43,532 nt of DNA from JAEHDI01 sp035455185 (GTDB lineage: Bacteria; Acidobacteriota; Terriglobia; Bryobacterales; Bryobacteraceae): contig DATIFQ010000271.1 of NCBI GenBank assembly GCA_035455185.1, positions 1 to 43,532 on the forward strand. The letters are read 5' to 3'. Below the pieces are notes generated by a model. It was not told where the DNA came from and made no database searches. It was given only the letters and a program-made list of their open reading frames with translations. Below are positions 33,099-41,749 of the stretch, in pieces (position 1 is the first letter of the stretch; every line of letters begins with the position of its first letter). The position numbers and the translations under genes are program-made.

Positions 33099-34636
33099 CA
33101 GTCTTGAAAACGCGCCTCGGCCGAGCACGACTACTGTTTGCCGTGGTGTTGTCGCTTCGCGTCGCCTGCGGGGTCGAGATCGACCCGGGGCAGTACCTCG
33201 AGCACATCCGATTCCTGGCGTCCGAGGAGATGAAGGGGCGCGGCACTGGTACGCCGGAGTTGGAGCGGGCCGCCGATTACCTGGCTGCACAGTTCCGCGG
33301 CTTCGGCGTTGAACCCGGCAACGGCCAAAGCTACTTCCAATCCTTCCCGGTGACCGCGCACGCGCACCTCGGCAAAAACAACCAGCTCGTGTGGCGCAAC
33401 GGCCGGCGGCAGGCGCTGAAATTCGACTCGGATTTCCGGCCGCTCAACTTTTCGGAGAGCGGAACGGTCTCCGGAAAGGTTGTGTTCGCCGGTTACGGGA
33501 TCACCGCCCCCGAGTACAATTACGACGACTACGACGGGATCGACGTACGTAACAAGATCGTGCTCCTGTTGCGGCACGAACCACAGGAGTTCGACGAGAA
33601 AAGCGTCTTCGGCGGCCGGGTATACACGATCCACGCCCAGTTCGAGAGCAAGGCCCTGAACGCCAAGTCGCACGGGGCGCGCGGCGTGATCTTTATCAAC
33701 GACCGTCCCAATCATCCTTCGGAAAGTGACGATCTCGAGCAGTTCTCCGGCGCGCTCGGCCCCGCAAGCCCGGGGATCCCGTTCGTACAGGTGAAGGCGG
33801 AAGTGGCCGAAGCTTGGATGACAAGGGCTGGCCGGCCGCTGGCTGATGCTGTAAAGGCAATTGACAAGGACTTGCGGCCGCAGCCGTTCGCGCTGCCGGA
33901 TTCGTTCGAAGTCGAAATGAGAGTAGATATCGAGCGGGAGACACGCATGGTGCGGAACGTCATGGCCTACATGCCGGGCCAGACCGGCGAGTACCTCATC
34001 ATCGGGGCGCACTACGACCACATTGGGCTCGGCGAGCAGTATTCCATGGCCTCCTCGGAGGCGGGCAAGAAGCCACACCCGGGCGCGGACGACAACGCAT
34101 CGGGGACGGCAGGCGTTCTGGAGCTGGCCCGCTGGTTTTCGAAGCAGCCACGAGGCAGGCGGGGGATCCTCTTCGTGACCTTTGCGGCCGAGGAAATCGG
34201 CCTGCTCGGGTCAAGCTACTTCACCAACAACCCGCCGAGGCCGCTCGGGAACGCGGTGGCCATGATCAACCTGGACATGATCGGACGCCCGCGCGAGGGT
34301 AAGGTATACGTCGGCGGCGTGGGGACGGGCACAACCTTCGGATCGATCGTCAACGGCATGAACGGAAACGGCGCGTCGAAGTTGAACATCGATACTACGA
34401 CGGCCGACGGTTACGGCTCGAGCGATCACTTCTCCTTTACGCCGAAGCAGATTCCGGTGCTCTTCTTCTTTTCGGGAATGCATGGAGACTATCACCGTCC
34501 CAGCGACACTTGGGACAAGATCGACGCGCCCGCCGCCGCGGAACTCCTCGAGTATGCCGGGCGTGTGGCAGAACAGTTGCTTGCAGCCCCGGACCGGCCC
34601 AGGTTCATCGGCGTCGCGCACGCGTCGGGCCACTAA
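33065..34636 (+). CDS. M28-family zinc aminopeptidase with PA domain
   Basis: Exported peptidase of 523 residues. A TTG start at 33065 is used; a TTG at 33104 is possible. After the signal region the order is: a protease-associated domain (GTVSGKVVFAGYGITAPEYN and neighbours), then the catalytic domain with zinc ligands in GAHYDHIG (His), GADDNASG (Asp), AAEEIGLLG (Glu-Glu), NLDMIGRP (Asp) and GMHGDYHRPSD (His). It probably degrades peptides in the periplasm or outside the cell. It overlaps the DsbA-like gene by 34 bases. Confidence 0.9.
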   Translation: MRGETAIAAAIAVLKTRLGRARLLFAVVLSLRVACGVEIDPGQYLEHIRFLASEEMKGRGTGTPELERAADYLAAQFRGFGVEPGNGQSYFQSFPVTAHAHLGKNNQLVWRNGRRQALKFDSDFRPLNFSESGTVSGKVVFAGYGITAPEYNYDDYDGIDVRNKIVLLLRHEPQEFDEKSVFGGRVYTIHAQFESKALNAKSHGARGVIFINDRPNHPSESDDLEQFSGALGPASPGIPFVQVKAEVAEAWMTRAGRPLADAVKAIDKDLRPQPFALPDSFEVEMRVDIERETRMVRNVMAYMPGQTGEYLIIGAHYDHIGLGEQYSMASSEAGKKPHPGADDNASGTAGVLELARWFSKQPRGRRGILFVTFAAEEIGLLGSSYFTNNPPRPLGNAVAMINLDMIGRPREGKVYVGGVGTGTTFGSIVNGMNGNGASKLNIDTTTADGYGSSDHFSFTPKQIPVLFFFSGMHGDYHRPSDTWDKIDAPAAAELLEYAGRVAEQLLAAPDRPRFIGVAHASGH

Positions 34637-34657
34637 TCTTAGCGCCGCGTCCTGACG

Positions 34658-35287
34658 ATGGATGCGGAGGAGATGGCGCAATCCACGTTCGAGTCCGCAC
34701 GGTGCTGGAAGTTGCCGCCCTTGATTCTCCATCCGTTCGCCGAGGCTTCGGGTCCGGACAGGTTGACAGCCAGTTCGAGGGCAAGCCTCATTCTTCAGGG
34801 ATTGCTCCCCGGAGAAGAATTCAATCTGGAGGAGCTGAATCGCTGGATCCTCGAGGGACGCTTCTATGAGGTCCGGATGCTTTTCTACATTGGTAAGGAC
34901 CTCAACCGCTGGATCGGGCAGAGCATGGAGGTAGTCGAGCGCGAGGATGCGCTCCGGGAGGGGGGCGTCCGCCGGGAGAGTTTTGCGGCGATGCTGGTGG
35001 AGGATCCGCCATCCGCCGTCCAGGAGAAGCTCCGGAGTTGGGGAGTCTCCGACCACAAGGCGATCTTTCGAAGGGCGCTCGGGTTGAACGCGGTCTTCGC
35101 TGATGTTCCCCTCCGCGAAATGCTCACCGACGAATTCGTCCGCCACCACTTCCGCTACGCCGACCGTATGTTCGAGTGCCGGCAACAATCGGCGAGATTC
35201 ACACCGGTTCACAGCGAAAACTTCCCTTTCGAAATGTATGCCTCGGGCGAGTACGCTCGAATGCTCGAGCGCGAGTGGGAGGTATAG
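34658..35287 (+). CDS. Unrecognised 209-residue protein
   Basis: No family is recognised. The sequence starts MDAEEMAQSTFESARCWKL, has no signal peptide or membrane segment, and contains WILEGRFYEVRMLFYIGKDL and SWGVSDHKAIFRRALGL, which look like helical packing units. It has normal codon use and a clear stop, and lies between the M28 peptidase and the LarA-like gene with short gaps, so it looks like a real gene. ATG at 34658 is taken; no convincing ribosome site is visible before it. Confidence 0.6.
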   Translation: MDAEEMAQSTFESARCWKLPPLILHPFAEASGPDRLTASSRASLILQGLLPGEEFNLEELNRWILEGRFYEVRMLFYIGKDLNRWIGQSMEVVEREDALREGGVRRESFAAMLVEDPPSAVQEKLRSWGVSDHKAIFRRALGLNAVFADVPLREMLTDEFVRHHFRYADRMFECRQQSARFTPVHSENFPFEMYASGEYARMLEREWEV

Positions 35288-35317
35288 CACCATCTGCCCG
35301 GCCCCACGTCCAGGGCG

Positions 35318-35323
35318 TAAAAT
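35318..35323 (+). promoter_or_regulatory. -10-like element, possible leaderless start
   Basis: TAAAAT ends 6 bases before the ATG at 35330, in the context GGGCGTAAAATAGCGGC. A start at the ATG itself would give a leaderless transcript; no ribosome-binding sequence is present. It resembles the arrangement at 30038. Confidence 0.35.
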
Positions 35324-35329
35324 AGCGGC

Positions 35330-36604
35330 ATGGAGTTCTCCCGGTTAGTTCGCGTCCGCCAACGTTTTCCCGACCGAAGCATCAAGGACATCCCAGCCGA
35401 GGTGCAACGGCAGCTCGCAGGCGCCGCGTTTGGCGCCCATCTGAAGCCTGGATCGAAGGTCGCCATCGGCGTTGGCAGCCGCGGCATCGCCAGTATCGGG
35501 ACGATCGTGGGTGCGGTGGTGGAGTACTGGAAGTCCCTGGGAATGCAACCGTTTATCTTTCCGGCGATGGGCACGCATGGCGCGGCGACCGCGGAGGGCC
35601 AGGCGGCGGTGCTGGCCAAGTACGGGATCCACGACGCCAGCATGGGCTGCCCGATTGTAAGCTCGCTCGACGTCGTTGCCCTCGGCGTGACGCCGGAAGG
35701 GATCGAAACCTTCATGGACCGGCACGCTTGGGAGAGCGATGGCGTGATGCTCGTGGGCCGCATCAAGTGGCACACGGATTTCATCGGCAAGATCGAGAGC
35801 GGGCTGTTCAAGATGATGGCCATCGGGCTGGGGAAGTTCGCCGGCGCGGAGCGGTACCATACGCACGCCTACCGGATGGGCATCGAGGCGATGGTCCGCA
35901 GCGTCGGCCGGCAGGTGCTGAAGTCCGGCAAGATTCTGGGCGGGCTGGCGGTCCTGGAGGACGCCAACCACAACGCAGCGCAGCTCACGGCGGTCCCCGC
36001 GGCGGACATGGAGCGCCAGGAGGAGGAGCTGCTGGCGCTGGCGAAGTCCTGGATGGGACGGATTCCGGTGGAGGCTCTGGACGTGCTGATCGTCGACGAA
36101 ATGGGGAAGGACGTCAGCGGCGCCGGCATGGACACGAAGGTCATCAACCGCAACGCCTTCGCGAACTACAATCCCTGGCCGAACGCTCCGATCATCGAGC
36201 GGCTTTTCGTGCGCGACCTGAGCCCGTTGACTTACGGCAACGCGGTCGGCGTCGGGATGGCGGACGTGGTGACCGACCGCCTGGTCGAGAAGATCGACTG
36301 GCAGCCGACGCTTATCAACGCCCTGACGGCGGCAACGCTGGCGGCGGCCCGCACTCCGATCCACCTTCCCACGGACCGGCAGTGCCTGGAAACGCTGGCC
36401 CGGGCGGTCGGCAAGTTCGATTCGCGCGAAGTGACGATCGGTTGGATCCGCAACACGCTGGAGTTGCGTGAACTGGCGTTGAGCGAGAATCTGTTGCCGG
36501 AGATCGAAGCGGACCCGGCGCTCGAAGTCCTCGGTCCCCCAAGGGAGATCGAGTTCGACGCGGAGGGCAATCTCCTGCCGGTGACAGAGGCAGTACACGC
36601 CTGA
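35330..36604 (+). CDS. LarA/DUF2088-like protein
   Basis: A 424-residue protein resembling the N-terminal domain family of nickel-pincer lactate racemases (LarA, DUF2088): AIGVGSRGIASIGTIVGAVV, AMGTHGAATAEGQ and VGRIKWHTDFIGKIESGLF fit the substrate/cofactor-binding core, with His in THGAA and KWHTDF and a later VIVDEMGKDVSGAGMD. No LarB, LarC or LarE gene is present in the window. The activity is unknown; a Ni-dependent isomerase or racemase of a hydroxy acid is an inference from the family. Confidence 0.62.
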   Translation: MEFSRLVRVRQRFPDRSIKDIPAEVQRQLAGAAFGAHLKPGSKVAIGVGSRGIASIGTIVGAVVEYWKSLGMQPFIFPAMGTHGAATAEGQAAVLAKYGIHDASMGCPIVSSLDVVALGVTPEGIETFMDRHAWESDGVMLVGRIKWHTDFIGKIESGLFKMMAIGLGKFAGAERYHTHAYRMGIEAMVRSVGRQVLKSGKILGGLAVLEDANHNAAQLTAVPAADMERQEEELLALAKSWMGRIPVEALDVLIVDEMGKDVSGAGMDTKVINRNAFANYNPWPNAPIIERLFVRDLSPLTYGNAVGVGMADVVTDRLVEKIDWQPTLINALTAATLAAARTPIHLPTDRQCLETLARAVGKFDSREVTIGWIRNTLELRELALSENLLPEIEADPALEVLGPPREIEFDAEGNLLPVTEAVHA

Positions 36605-36612
36605 ACGAAGAG

Positions 36613-38046
36613 CTACCGCTCCGGCCAGAGTGCGTTGATCGTCTCGACAGTCCGCTCCACCAGCACTTCCCCGCCTTCCGGGCCGACCAGTGAGACATAG
36701 GCCTCGGTCCCATAGCCTCCGCCCGAGAGCGCCCGGGCAGTGGGGACATACATGCCCCTTCCGGCCAACTGGACGATAAACGTCTGTTCGGCGGGGCTCC
36801 GCGCTTCGATTTGCAGTCCGAAGTCCAGATAAAGCTCGAACGGATTTGTGGCAATCGCCACATCGCCCAGGCGGAGGACATGGAGTTCCATCGCATAGAA
36901 AGGCTCCCGATCCTGGCGCTCATACCGTTCCAGGACACCCTTGTTCCGGTAAAGGACGTAGGTCCGGTCGGCGGCAGCGTCCCGGGCGGTGCGCTCCATC
37001 TCCTGGCGGGCGTTCTCAGCCTCGGCTGCGCTGACCTTTCGCACCGGAAGGCGCAGATCCTCCACCTTGTGGACAAACGGCGGGTTGAAGCGGATGTCCC
37101 TGTTCGCGATCTCAAATGCATCAGTGACCGCGCTCACGATCCGGCGGGCGGTCTCTTGCCGCGCAGCGAGACCGCGCCGCTCGAGGTTCTTCTGCTCGGC
37201 CCGCTTGTGGAGCAGCAGGTGCGGCGATTGGTCGCCAGAGGCGCCGGTCATCGGGTAGACAAACAGGTCTTTCGAGTACCGCTTTCGAAGCTCGACCCGC
37301 ACATCGTGCCAGAAGTCGGCGGAAACGTAGGACGCCCCTTCCACTGACTGGGAGGGACAGGAGACGTTAATTCCGACGCCGGTCAGCTTTGCATCATGGT
37401 CCCAAAAGAACAACAGGTCGACTGAGTGATCTTCGTAGCCCTCGACGTGGCTGAAACCGGGAAGGTCCGTCTTGCCGTACATCCGCGCGTCTCCACCCTT
37501 GTAAACGGCCCGCCGGTTGTGCCCGACGACCGCATGGCCGAGCGCCCAGCTTACGCCTGCTGGTTTCCGGCTCTTCCAGGCCTGTTCCGCACAGTCCGCT
37601 AGCCGCCCGACAAGAAACTCGATGTAATCAGCCGGCTGCATGACGCCTTCCGGAATGTCGTAAAGGCCTGGGGTCATCGCCGGAGCCGTGTGAGTATGAG
37701 TGGCGTGAAGAAAGACCTTCCGGACGTCGAAACCGGAAAGCCGCGATGCGAGTCGCTCCCGGAGTCCCTCCAGGATGCCCGTCCGGATGGCGACCAGATC
37801 GCAGGAGATGAGGATAGCGCTCTCAACGGCGCCAGTCTCAGGTTTCCGCTCCATGGCGAGCGCGGTGGCTGTCACCGGATCTTGGACGTGCGTCGAGACG
37901 CGCGTGCGCACCTGTCCTTCCAAAGCCACCGGCTGGTCAGGCGTAATGCTTGCCGAGGCCCAGCCGGCGAGGAACCGGTCTTCGGCTGCCGCCCAAGTGG
38001 CCGGAAAGAGGAAAATTACGAGGAGGATAACTGGACGATGCCACAT
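36613..38046 (-). CDS. Secreted neutral/alkaline ceramidase-like hydrolase
   Basis: A 477-residue exported protein. The signal peptide is VILLVIFLFPATWAAAE. It resembles the N-terminal domain of neutral/alkaline non-lysosomal ceramidases (PF04734-like): GWASASITPDQPVALEG, ILISCDLVAI, FLHATHTHTAP with the metal-binding His pair, GHNRRAVY and PMTGASGDQSPH. The C-terminal ceramidase domain is absent, so it may hydrolyse amides other than ceramide. It stands alone, transcribed opposite to the LarA-like gene and ending 8 bases from it. Confidence 0.75.
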   Translation of the reverse strand: MWHRPVILLVIFLFPATWAAAEDRFLAGWASASITPDQPVALEGQVRTRVSTHVQDPVTATALAMERKPETGAVESAILISCDLVAIRTGILEGLRERLASRLSGFDVRKVFLHATHTHTAPAMTPGLYDIPEGVMQPADYIEFLVGRLADCAEQAWKSRKPAGVSWALGHAVVGHNRRAVYKGGDARMYGKTDLPGFSHVEGYEDHSVDLLFFWDHDAKLTGVGINVSCPSQSVEGASYVSADFWHDVRVELRKRYSKDLFVYPMTGASGDQSPHLLLHKRAEQKNLERRGLAARQETARRIVSAVTDAFEIANRDIRFNPPFVHKVEDLRLPVRKVSAAEAENARQEMERTARDAAADRTYVLYRNKGVLERYERQDREPFYAMELHVLRLGDVAIATNPFELYLDFGLQIEARSPAEQTFIVQLAGRGMYVPTARALSGGGYGTEAYVSLVGPEGGEVLVERTVETINALWPER

Positions 38047-38131
38047 GTGACTGCTCTCGGGGCGCGATACACTGGCGCCTGATCGATGATATCAAGCGGG
38101 CATCGGAGCAAAGGCAGGCAGTAAGAACGAT

Positions 38132-38169
38132 CCGGCGGGGGAAAAGGTTTGGGCCTGCCCACCCGCCGG
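38132..38169. terminator. Inverted repeat downstream of the Flp pilin gene
   Basis: CCGGCGGG (38132-38139) and CCCGCCGG (38162-38169) form an 8-bp stem around a 22-base interval. On the plus strand a TTTT follows. On the minus strand, where the pilin gene ends at 38198, no T-run follows, so termination there is uncertain. Confidence 0.3.
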
Positions 38170-38197
38170 TTTTCGCATTGAGGACTTCGGGGTAGGT

Positions 38198-38374
38198 CTA
38201 TCCGCCGCCGGCAACGAGCACGCTGCCGATCTTGCTGAAGATCGTGCTGATGCTGGTCGAGACGCTGGGCATAATTGCTCCCGCCGCTACGGCCACGAAA
38301 CCTGCCATCAGAGCGTACTCGATGAGGTCCTGGCCGCGCGTGTCGTTCCAGAAATTCCTGAACCATTTCTTCAT
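38198..38374 (-). CDS. Flp/Fap-type IVb pilin
   Basis: A 58-residue pilin. The ATG at 38374 follows GGAGAGGAGAG. The prepilin leader ends in TRGQDLIEYALMAGFV: cleavage after Gly gives a mature N-terminus with Glu at +5 and a hydrophobic helix. Such pilins build tad-type adhesion pili. No tad/cpa assembly genes occur in the window, so this is an orphan pilin gene. A minus-strand TTGAAC (38446-38441) and TACTTT (38424-38419) with 16-base spacing is a candidate promoter. Confidence 0.88.
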   Translation of the reverse strand: MKKWFRNFWNDTRGQDLIEYALMAGFVAVAAGAIMPSVSTSISTIFSKIGSVLVAGGG

Positions 38375-38555
38375 GCTGTCTCTCCTCTCCCTGCGGTCTG
38401 CTATGGGCTGACAGCCTGAAAGTAACACCCGGGCGGAGACGTTCAAATCCGCAGAAACGCTTAGTTAGGGCGGGAACAACGCTGACGGCGGCGAGTCAGA
38501 AGTGCGCAGTTAGGAAAGCGTACTTCACGCCGGATGCCGCCATGCCAATCCAGAG

Positions 38556-39743
38556 TCATTGAGGCAGGATCTCCATCCGCTTCGCCACGCGCACCAGGAT
38601 TTCCACCGCCCGGTTAAGCTGCACTCGTGTGTGTGTCGCAGTGACGATCGTCCGCACGCGCGCCTTGCCCCGCGGCACGGTGGGAAAGCCGATGCCGGTG
38701 GCGAAGACGCCTTCCTCGAAGATGGCTCGCGAGTACGCGTGGGCTTTCGCGGCGTCGCCGATCATGATAGCTGTGATCGGAGTCTCGCTGACGCCTGTGT
38801 CAAAACCGGCAGCCTTCAGCGCCTCCTTGAAATACCGGGTGTTGCTCCAGAGATTCTCGATGCGCTCAGGCTCCTGTTCGAGAAGCTCGAAAGCGGCAAT
38901 GCAGGAGGCGGCCACGGCGGGCGGGTGAGACGTCGAGAACAGGAACGGGCGGGCGCGTTGGTAGAGATAGTCGATGAAGTCCCTGCTGCCGCACACGTAG
39001 CCGCCGAGCGCTCCGATCGCTTTCGACAGGGTGCCGACCTGGATGTGGACGCGTCCGTGCAACCCGAAATGGTCGACCGTGCCGCGGCCGTTGCGTCCGA
39101 GAACCCCCGAAGAGTGCGCGTCGTCAATCATCATGATTGCACCATGCTTTTCGGCAAGCTCCACCAGCGCCGGCAGCGGGGCGATGTCGCCGTCCATGGA
39201 AAAGACGCCGTCGGTGATCAGCAGCTTGCGCCCCGGTTGGCCGGTGAGCGCGGCGAGCTTCGCATCGGCAGTGGCGACATCGCGGTGGGGAAAGACATGG
39301 ATCTTCGCGCGCGACAGCCGGCAGCCGTCGATAATGCTCGCGTGGTTCAGCTCATCCGAGATGATGTGGTCCTCGGGGCCGAGGATGGCCGAAACAGCCC
39401 CGGCATTCGCGGTAAAGCCGGACTGGAACACGACGCACGCCTCGACATGCTTGAACTCCGCGATGCGGCGCTCGAGTTCCATGTGAATCGCCATCGTGCC
39501 GGAGATCGTGCGGACAGCGCCCGAGCCGACGCCCAGCCGCCGGGTGGCGTCGACCGCGGCCTCGATCAGGTTCGGGTGATTCGTGAGCCCGAGGTAGTTG
39601 TTGGAGGCGAGGTTGATCACCTCGCGGCCATCGAATCGCGAGACCGGCATGCACGCCGTTTCAAGCTGGCGGAGCGCCTGGTATGTTCCCGCCGCATGCC
39701 ATTCATTCAACTGGTCGGTGAGGAAAGAGAGAGGATTCGACAT
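38556..39743 (-). CDS. kbl: 2-amino-3-ketobutyrate CoA ligase (glycine C-acetyltransferase)
   Basis: PLP-dependent alpha-oxoamine synthase cleaving 2-amino-3-ketobutyrate with CoA to glycine and acetyl-CoA, the second step of threonine breakdown. 395 residues. Motifs: INLASNNYLGLTNHP, GSGAVRTISGT, IIDDAHSSGVLG-like (MMIDDAHSSGVLG) and the PLP-lysine in VGTLSKAIGALGG. The ATG at 39743 is chosen over a longer open frame since it gives the standard family N-terminus. Threonine dehydrogenase is not adjacent. The related BioF and serine palmitoyltransferase are alternatives, but the overall sequence fits Kbl best. Confidence 0.92.
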   Translation of the reverse strand: MSNPLSFLTDQLNEWHAAGTYQALRQLETACMPVSRFDGREVINLASNNYLGLTNHPNLIEAAVDATRRLGVGSGAVRTISGTMAIHMELERRIAEFKHVEACVVFQSGFTANAGAVSAILGPEDHIISDELNHASIIDGCRLSRAKIHVFPHRDVATADAKLAALTGQPGRKLLITDGVFSMDGDIAPLPALVELAEKHGAIMMIDDAHSSGVLGRNGRGTVDHFGLHGRVHIQVGTLSKAIGALGGYVCGSRDFIDYLYQRARPFLFSTSHPPAVAASCIAAFELLEQEPERIENLWSNTRYFKEALKAAGFDTGVSETPITAIMIGDAAKAHAYSRAIFEEGVFATGIGFPTVPRGKARVRTIVTATHTRVQLNRAVEILVRVAKRMEILPQ

Positions 39744-40022
39744 GGTATGGATGAACTCCCAAAGGGAATGATAACGTGGGGCCTGTGGTACCGCCCGGGC
39801 CGCCCGGTGCATTTCGATCTATTAAGACCACCATTTGTGCCCCGGATTAAGCCTGTGAGGTCAACAGCGTCGCTATTGGCGAAACGTGCCACCATCCCGT
39901 GAAACGGCTTGCTCGCGAAACTCACCATGGGTTCGAGGCCGTGTTATTAGCGCCTGTTTATTGTCGTCGGAATCGTCGTGGCAGGCACGGTGGCTTGTCA
40001 CCTGCCTGCAGGAGGGTCAGCC

Positions 40023-40550
40023 ATGTCGAACGTGTATGGGCCGCGCTTGGTGACGCCGCCTGTGTCGGGTCATCCCTTCTGCGCGAGCACCGAGGCCGCC
40101 AGTGAGAAGAAGACTTGGCTGGGGCTGCGCCGCAAAATCTTCACAGGAGTAATTGCACGCGACGGCCAAGGGCGTCTTCGCACGGAATTCGGGGTTCGAG
40201 GGCAGCCGCTGGTAATCGGGATTGTCGATCCAGTCAGCCTGAAAGCGTATGCTTTGGATCCGAGACGGGAAACTTTCTTCGAGCTGCCCGAGTGTCCTCC
40301 GCAGCCAGTGCTCCCTGCACTGCAAAAGCCGCCAGGCGCTGAGACACAACGTATCGAGGGCTTGGAATGCTTCAGGAGAGTCATCCCCGAGTTGATCGAA
40401 GAAGCCTGGATTTCGTCTGAACTCCAGCACGTTGTGTTGGAAAGAGCAGTTGACGGTGGCGTGAGGTTCACGTGGCGGATGTACGATATCCGCCTCGGCG
40501 AACCTGACCCTGCTCTGTTCAGAATCCCACCCACGTACAAACAAGCTTGA
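40023..40550 (+). CDS. Hypothetical protein of an acidobacterial DPALF-ending family
   Basis: A 175-residue protein. ATG at 40023 follows GGAGGGTC. The C-terminal half (IGIVDPVSLKAYALDPRRET, WISSELQHVVLERA and LGEPDPALFRIPPTYK) resembles a group of secreted acidobacterial proteins with the ending EPDPxLFxxPxxY. Those relatives normally carry a signal peptide; this one has none, so it may be cytoplasmic or may have lost its 5' end. Its function is unknown. Confidence 0.6.
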   Translation: MSNVYGPRLVTPPVSGHPFCASTEAASEKKTWLGLRRKIFTGVIARDGQGRLRTEFGVRGQPLVIGIVDPVSLKAYALDPRRETFFELPECPPQPVLPALQKPPGAETQRIEGLECFRRVIPELIEEAWISSELQHVVLERAVDGGVRFTWRMYDIRLGEPDPALFRIPPTYKQA

Positions 40551-40615
40551 ACGGCCGCCTACGCCATTGAGACCCAAAAGCCACAGCTAGCTCCGTCGTG
40601 AAACAATTGTCCTGA

Positions 40616-41749
40616 ATGAGGAGGGTCGACTTCGTCTTCTTCGATGCCGGGGGCGGGCACCGCGCGGCGGCCACTGCGCTAAAGCATATCGTTGAGCAGG
40701 AGCAGAGGCCGTGGGACGTGCAACTGATGAACCTTCAGGAGGTCCTCCATCCCCTCGACCTGTTCCGGAAGCTCACCGGACTGCGCCTCCAGGACATCTA
40801 CAACCTGATGCTCAAGAAAGGCTGGACGCTCGGCTCAGCGCAACTCGTACGGCCAATGCAGTGGCTGATCCGGCTCTATCGCCCAAAACAGGTTCCGCTC
40901 CTTGAAGCACACTGGCGCGAACGCCAGCCGGATATGGTGGTCTCCTTCGTGCCGCACTTCAACCGCGCATTGAAGGAGGGCATGCTGCGTGCGCGGCCGG
41001 AAGGTCGTTTCGTGACAGTTCTCACCGATCTCGCCGATTACCCTCCGCATTTCTGGATCGAACGCCAGGAACAAAATCTGATCTGCGGCAGCGATCGCGC
41101 CGTGGAGCAGGCGCGGGCGTTGGGCCATACCGACGAGCGCATCTTCCGCGTGTCAGGCATGATCCTGAACCCTCGTTTCTACGATCCGGTCATCGTGGAC
41201 CGCCGGGCCGAGCGGGCGCGGCTCGGCCTCGACCCAGAAAAACCCACCGGCCTCGTGCTGTTCGGCGGTCAAGGCTCGTGGGTGATGCGGGAGATCGCCC
41301 GGAAGCTCGACCGCTCGGGTTTGGACCTGCAACTCATCCTGATTTGCGGCAAGAATGAGAAGCTCGCGCGGGCGCTACGCGAATACAAGCCCCGCATTCC
41401 GACGTTCGTGGAAGGGTTCACCAGCGAGGTGCCGTACTACATGCACCTCTCGGACTTCTTCATCGGCAAACCGGGCCCGGGCAGCATCAGCGAGGCGCTG
41501 GCGATGAAGCTTCCGGTGATCGTCGAACGCAACGCATGGACCCTGCCCCAGGAGCGCTATAACACCGAGTGGGTGCTGGAGCACCGCGTGGGCCGCGTCG
41601 TACCGAACTTCCGGAACATCGACATCGTGGCCGCGGAAATGCTAGCCCCCGGCGAGCTCGCCCGTTACCGTGCAAACGCCTCAGCCATCGACAACCGCGC
41701 GGTGTTCGAGATCCCTGCTATATTGCAGAGGATTCTCGAATACTCATGA
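40616..41749 (+). CDS. MGDG-synthase/MurG-like GT28 glycosyltransferase
   Basis: A 377-residue glycosyltransferase of the GT28 group, related to monogalactosyldiacylglycerol synthases. The N-terminal acceptor-binding half has FDAGGGHRAAATALKHIV and VSFVPHFN; the C-terminal donor-binding half has VLFGGQGSWVMREIARKL, FTSEVPYYMHLSDFFIGKPG and GSISEALAMKLPVIVERN, the conserved nucleotide-sugar site. It is likely to glycosylate diacylglycerol or a similar lipid at the membrane. The stop overlaps the next start by 4 bases. Confidence 0.85.
   Translation: MRRVDFVFFDAGGGHRAAATALKHIVEQEQRPWDVQLMNLQEVLHPLDLFRKLTGLRLQDIYNLMLKKGWTLGSAQLVRPMQWLIRLYRPKQVPLLEAHWRERQPDMVVSFVPHFNRALKEGMLRARPEGRFVTVLTDLADYPPHFWIERQEQNLICGSDRAVEQARALGHTDERIFRVSGMILNPRFYDPVIVDRRAERARLGLDPEKPTGLVLFGGQGSWVMREIARKLDRSGLDLQLILICGKNEKLARALREYKPRIPTFVEGFTSEVPYYMHLSDFFIGKPGPGSISEALAMKLPVIVERNAWTLPQERYNTEWVLEHRVGRVVPNFRNIDIVAAEMLAPGELARYRANASAIDNRAVFEIPAILQRILEYS

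Noticed and set aside
35345..36598. A 417-codon open frame opposite the LarA-like gene
   Set aside because: It mirrors nearly the whole gene in a third-position-GC pattern and shows only Arg/His/Asp-rich sequence.
38559..39902. A 447-codon open frame opposite kbl
   Set aside because: It is the antisense shadow of kbl in GC-rich DNA: it has no family motifs and low-complexity Arg/Ala/Asp content.
39744..40022. Possible riboswitch or small RNA in the 280-base gap after kbl
   Set aside because: Only a weak GGCAGG/CCTGCC repeat near the next ribosome site is visible; no known riboswitch core was recognised.
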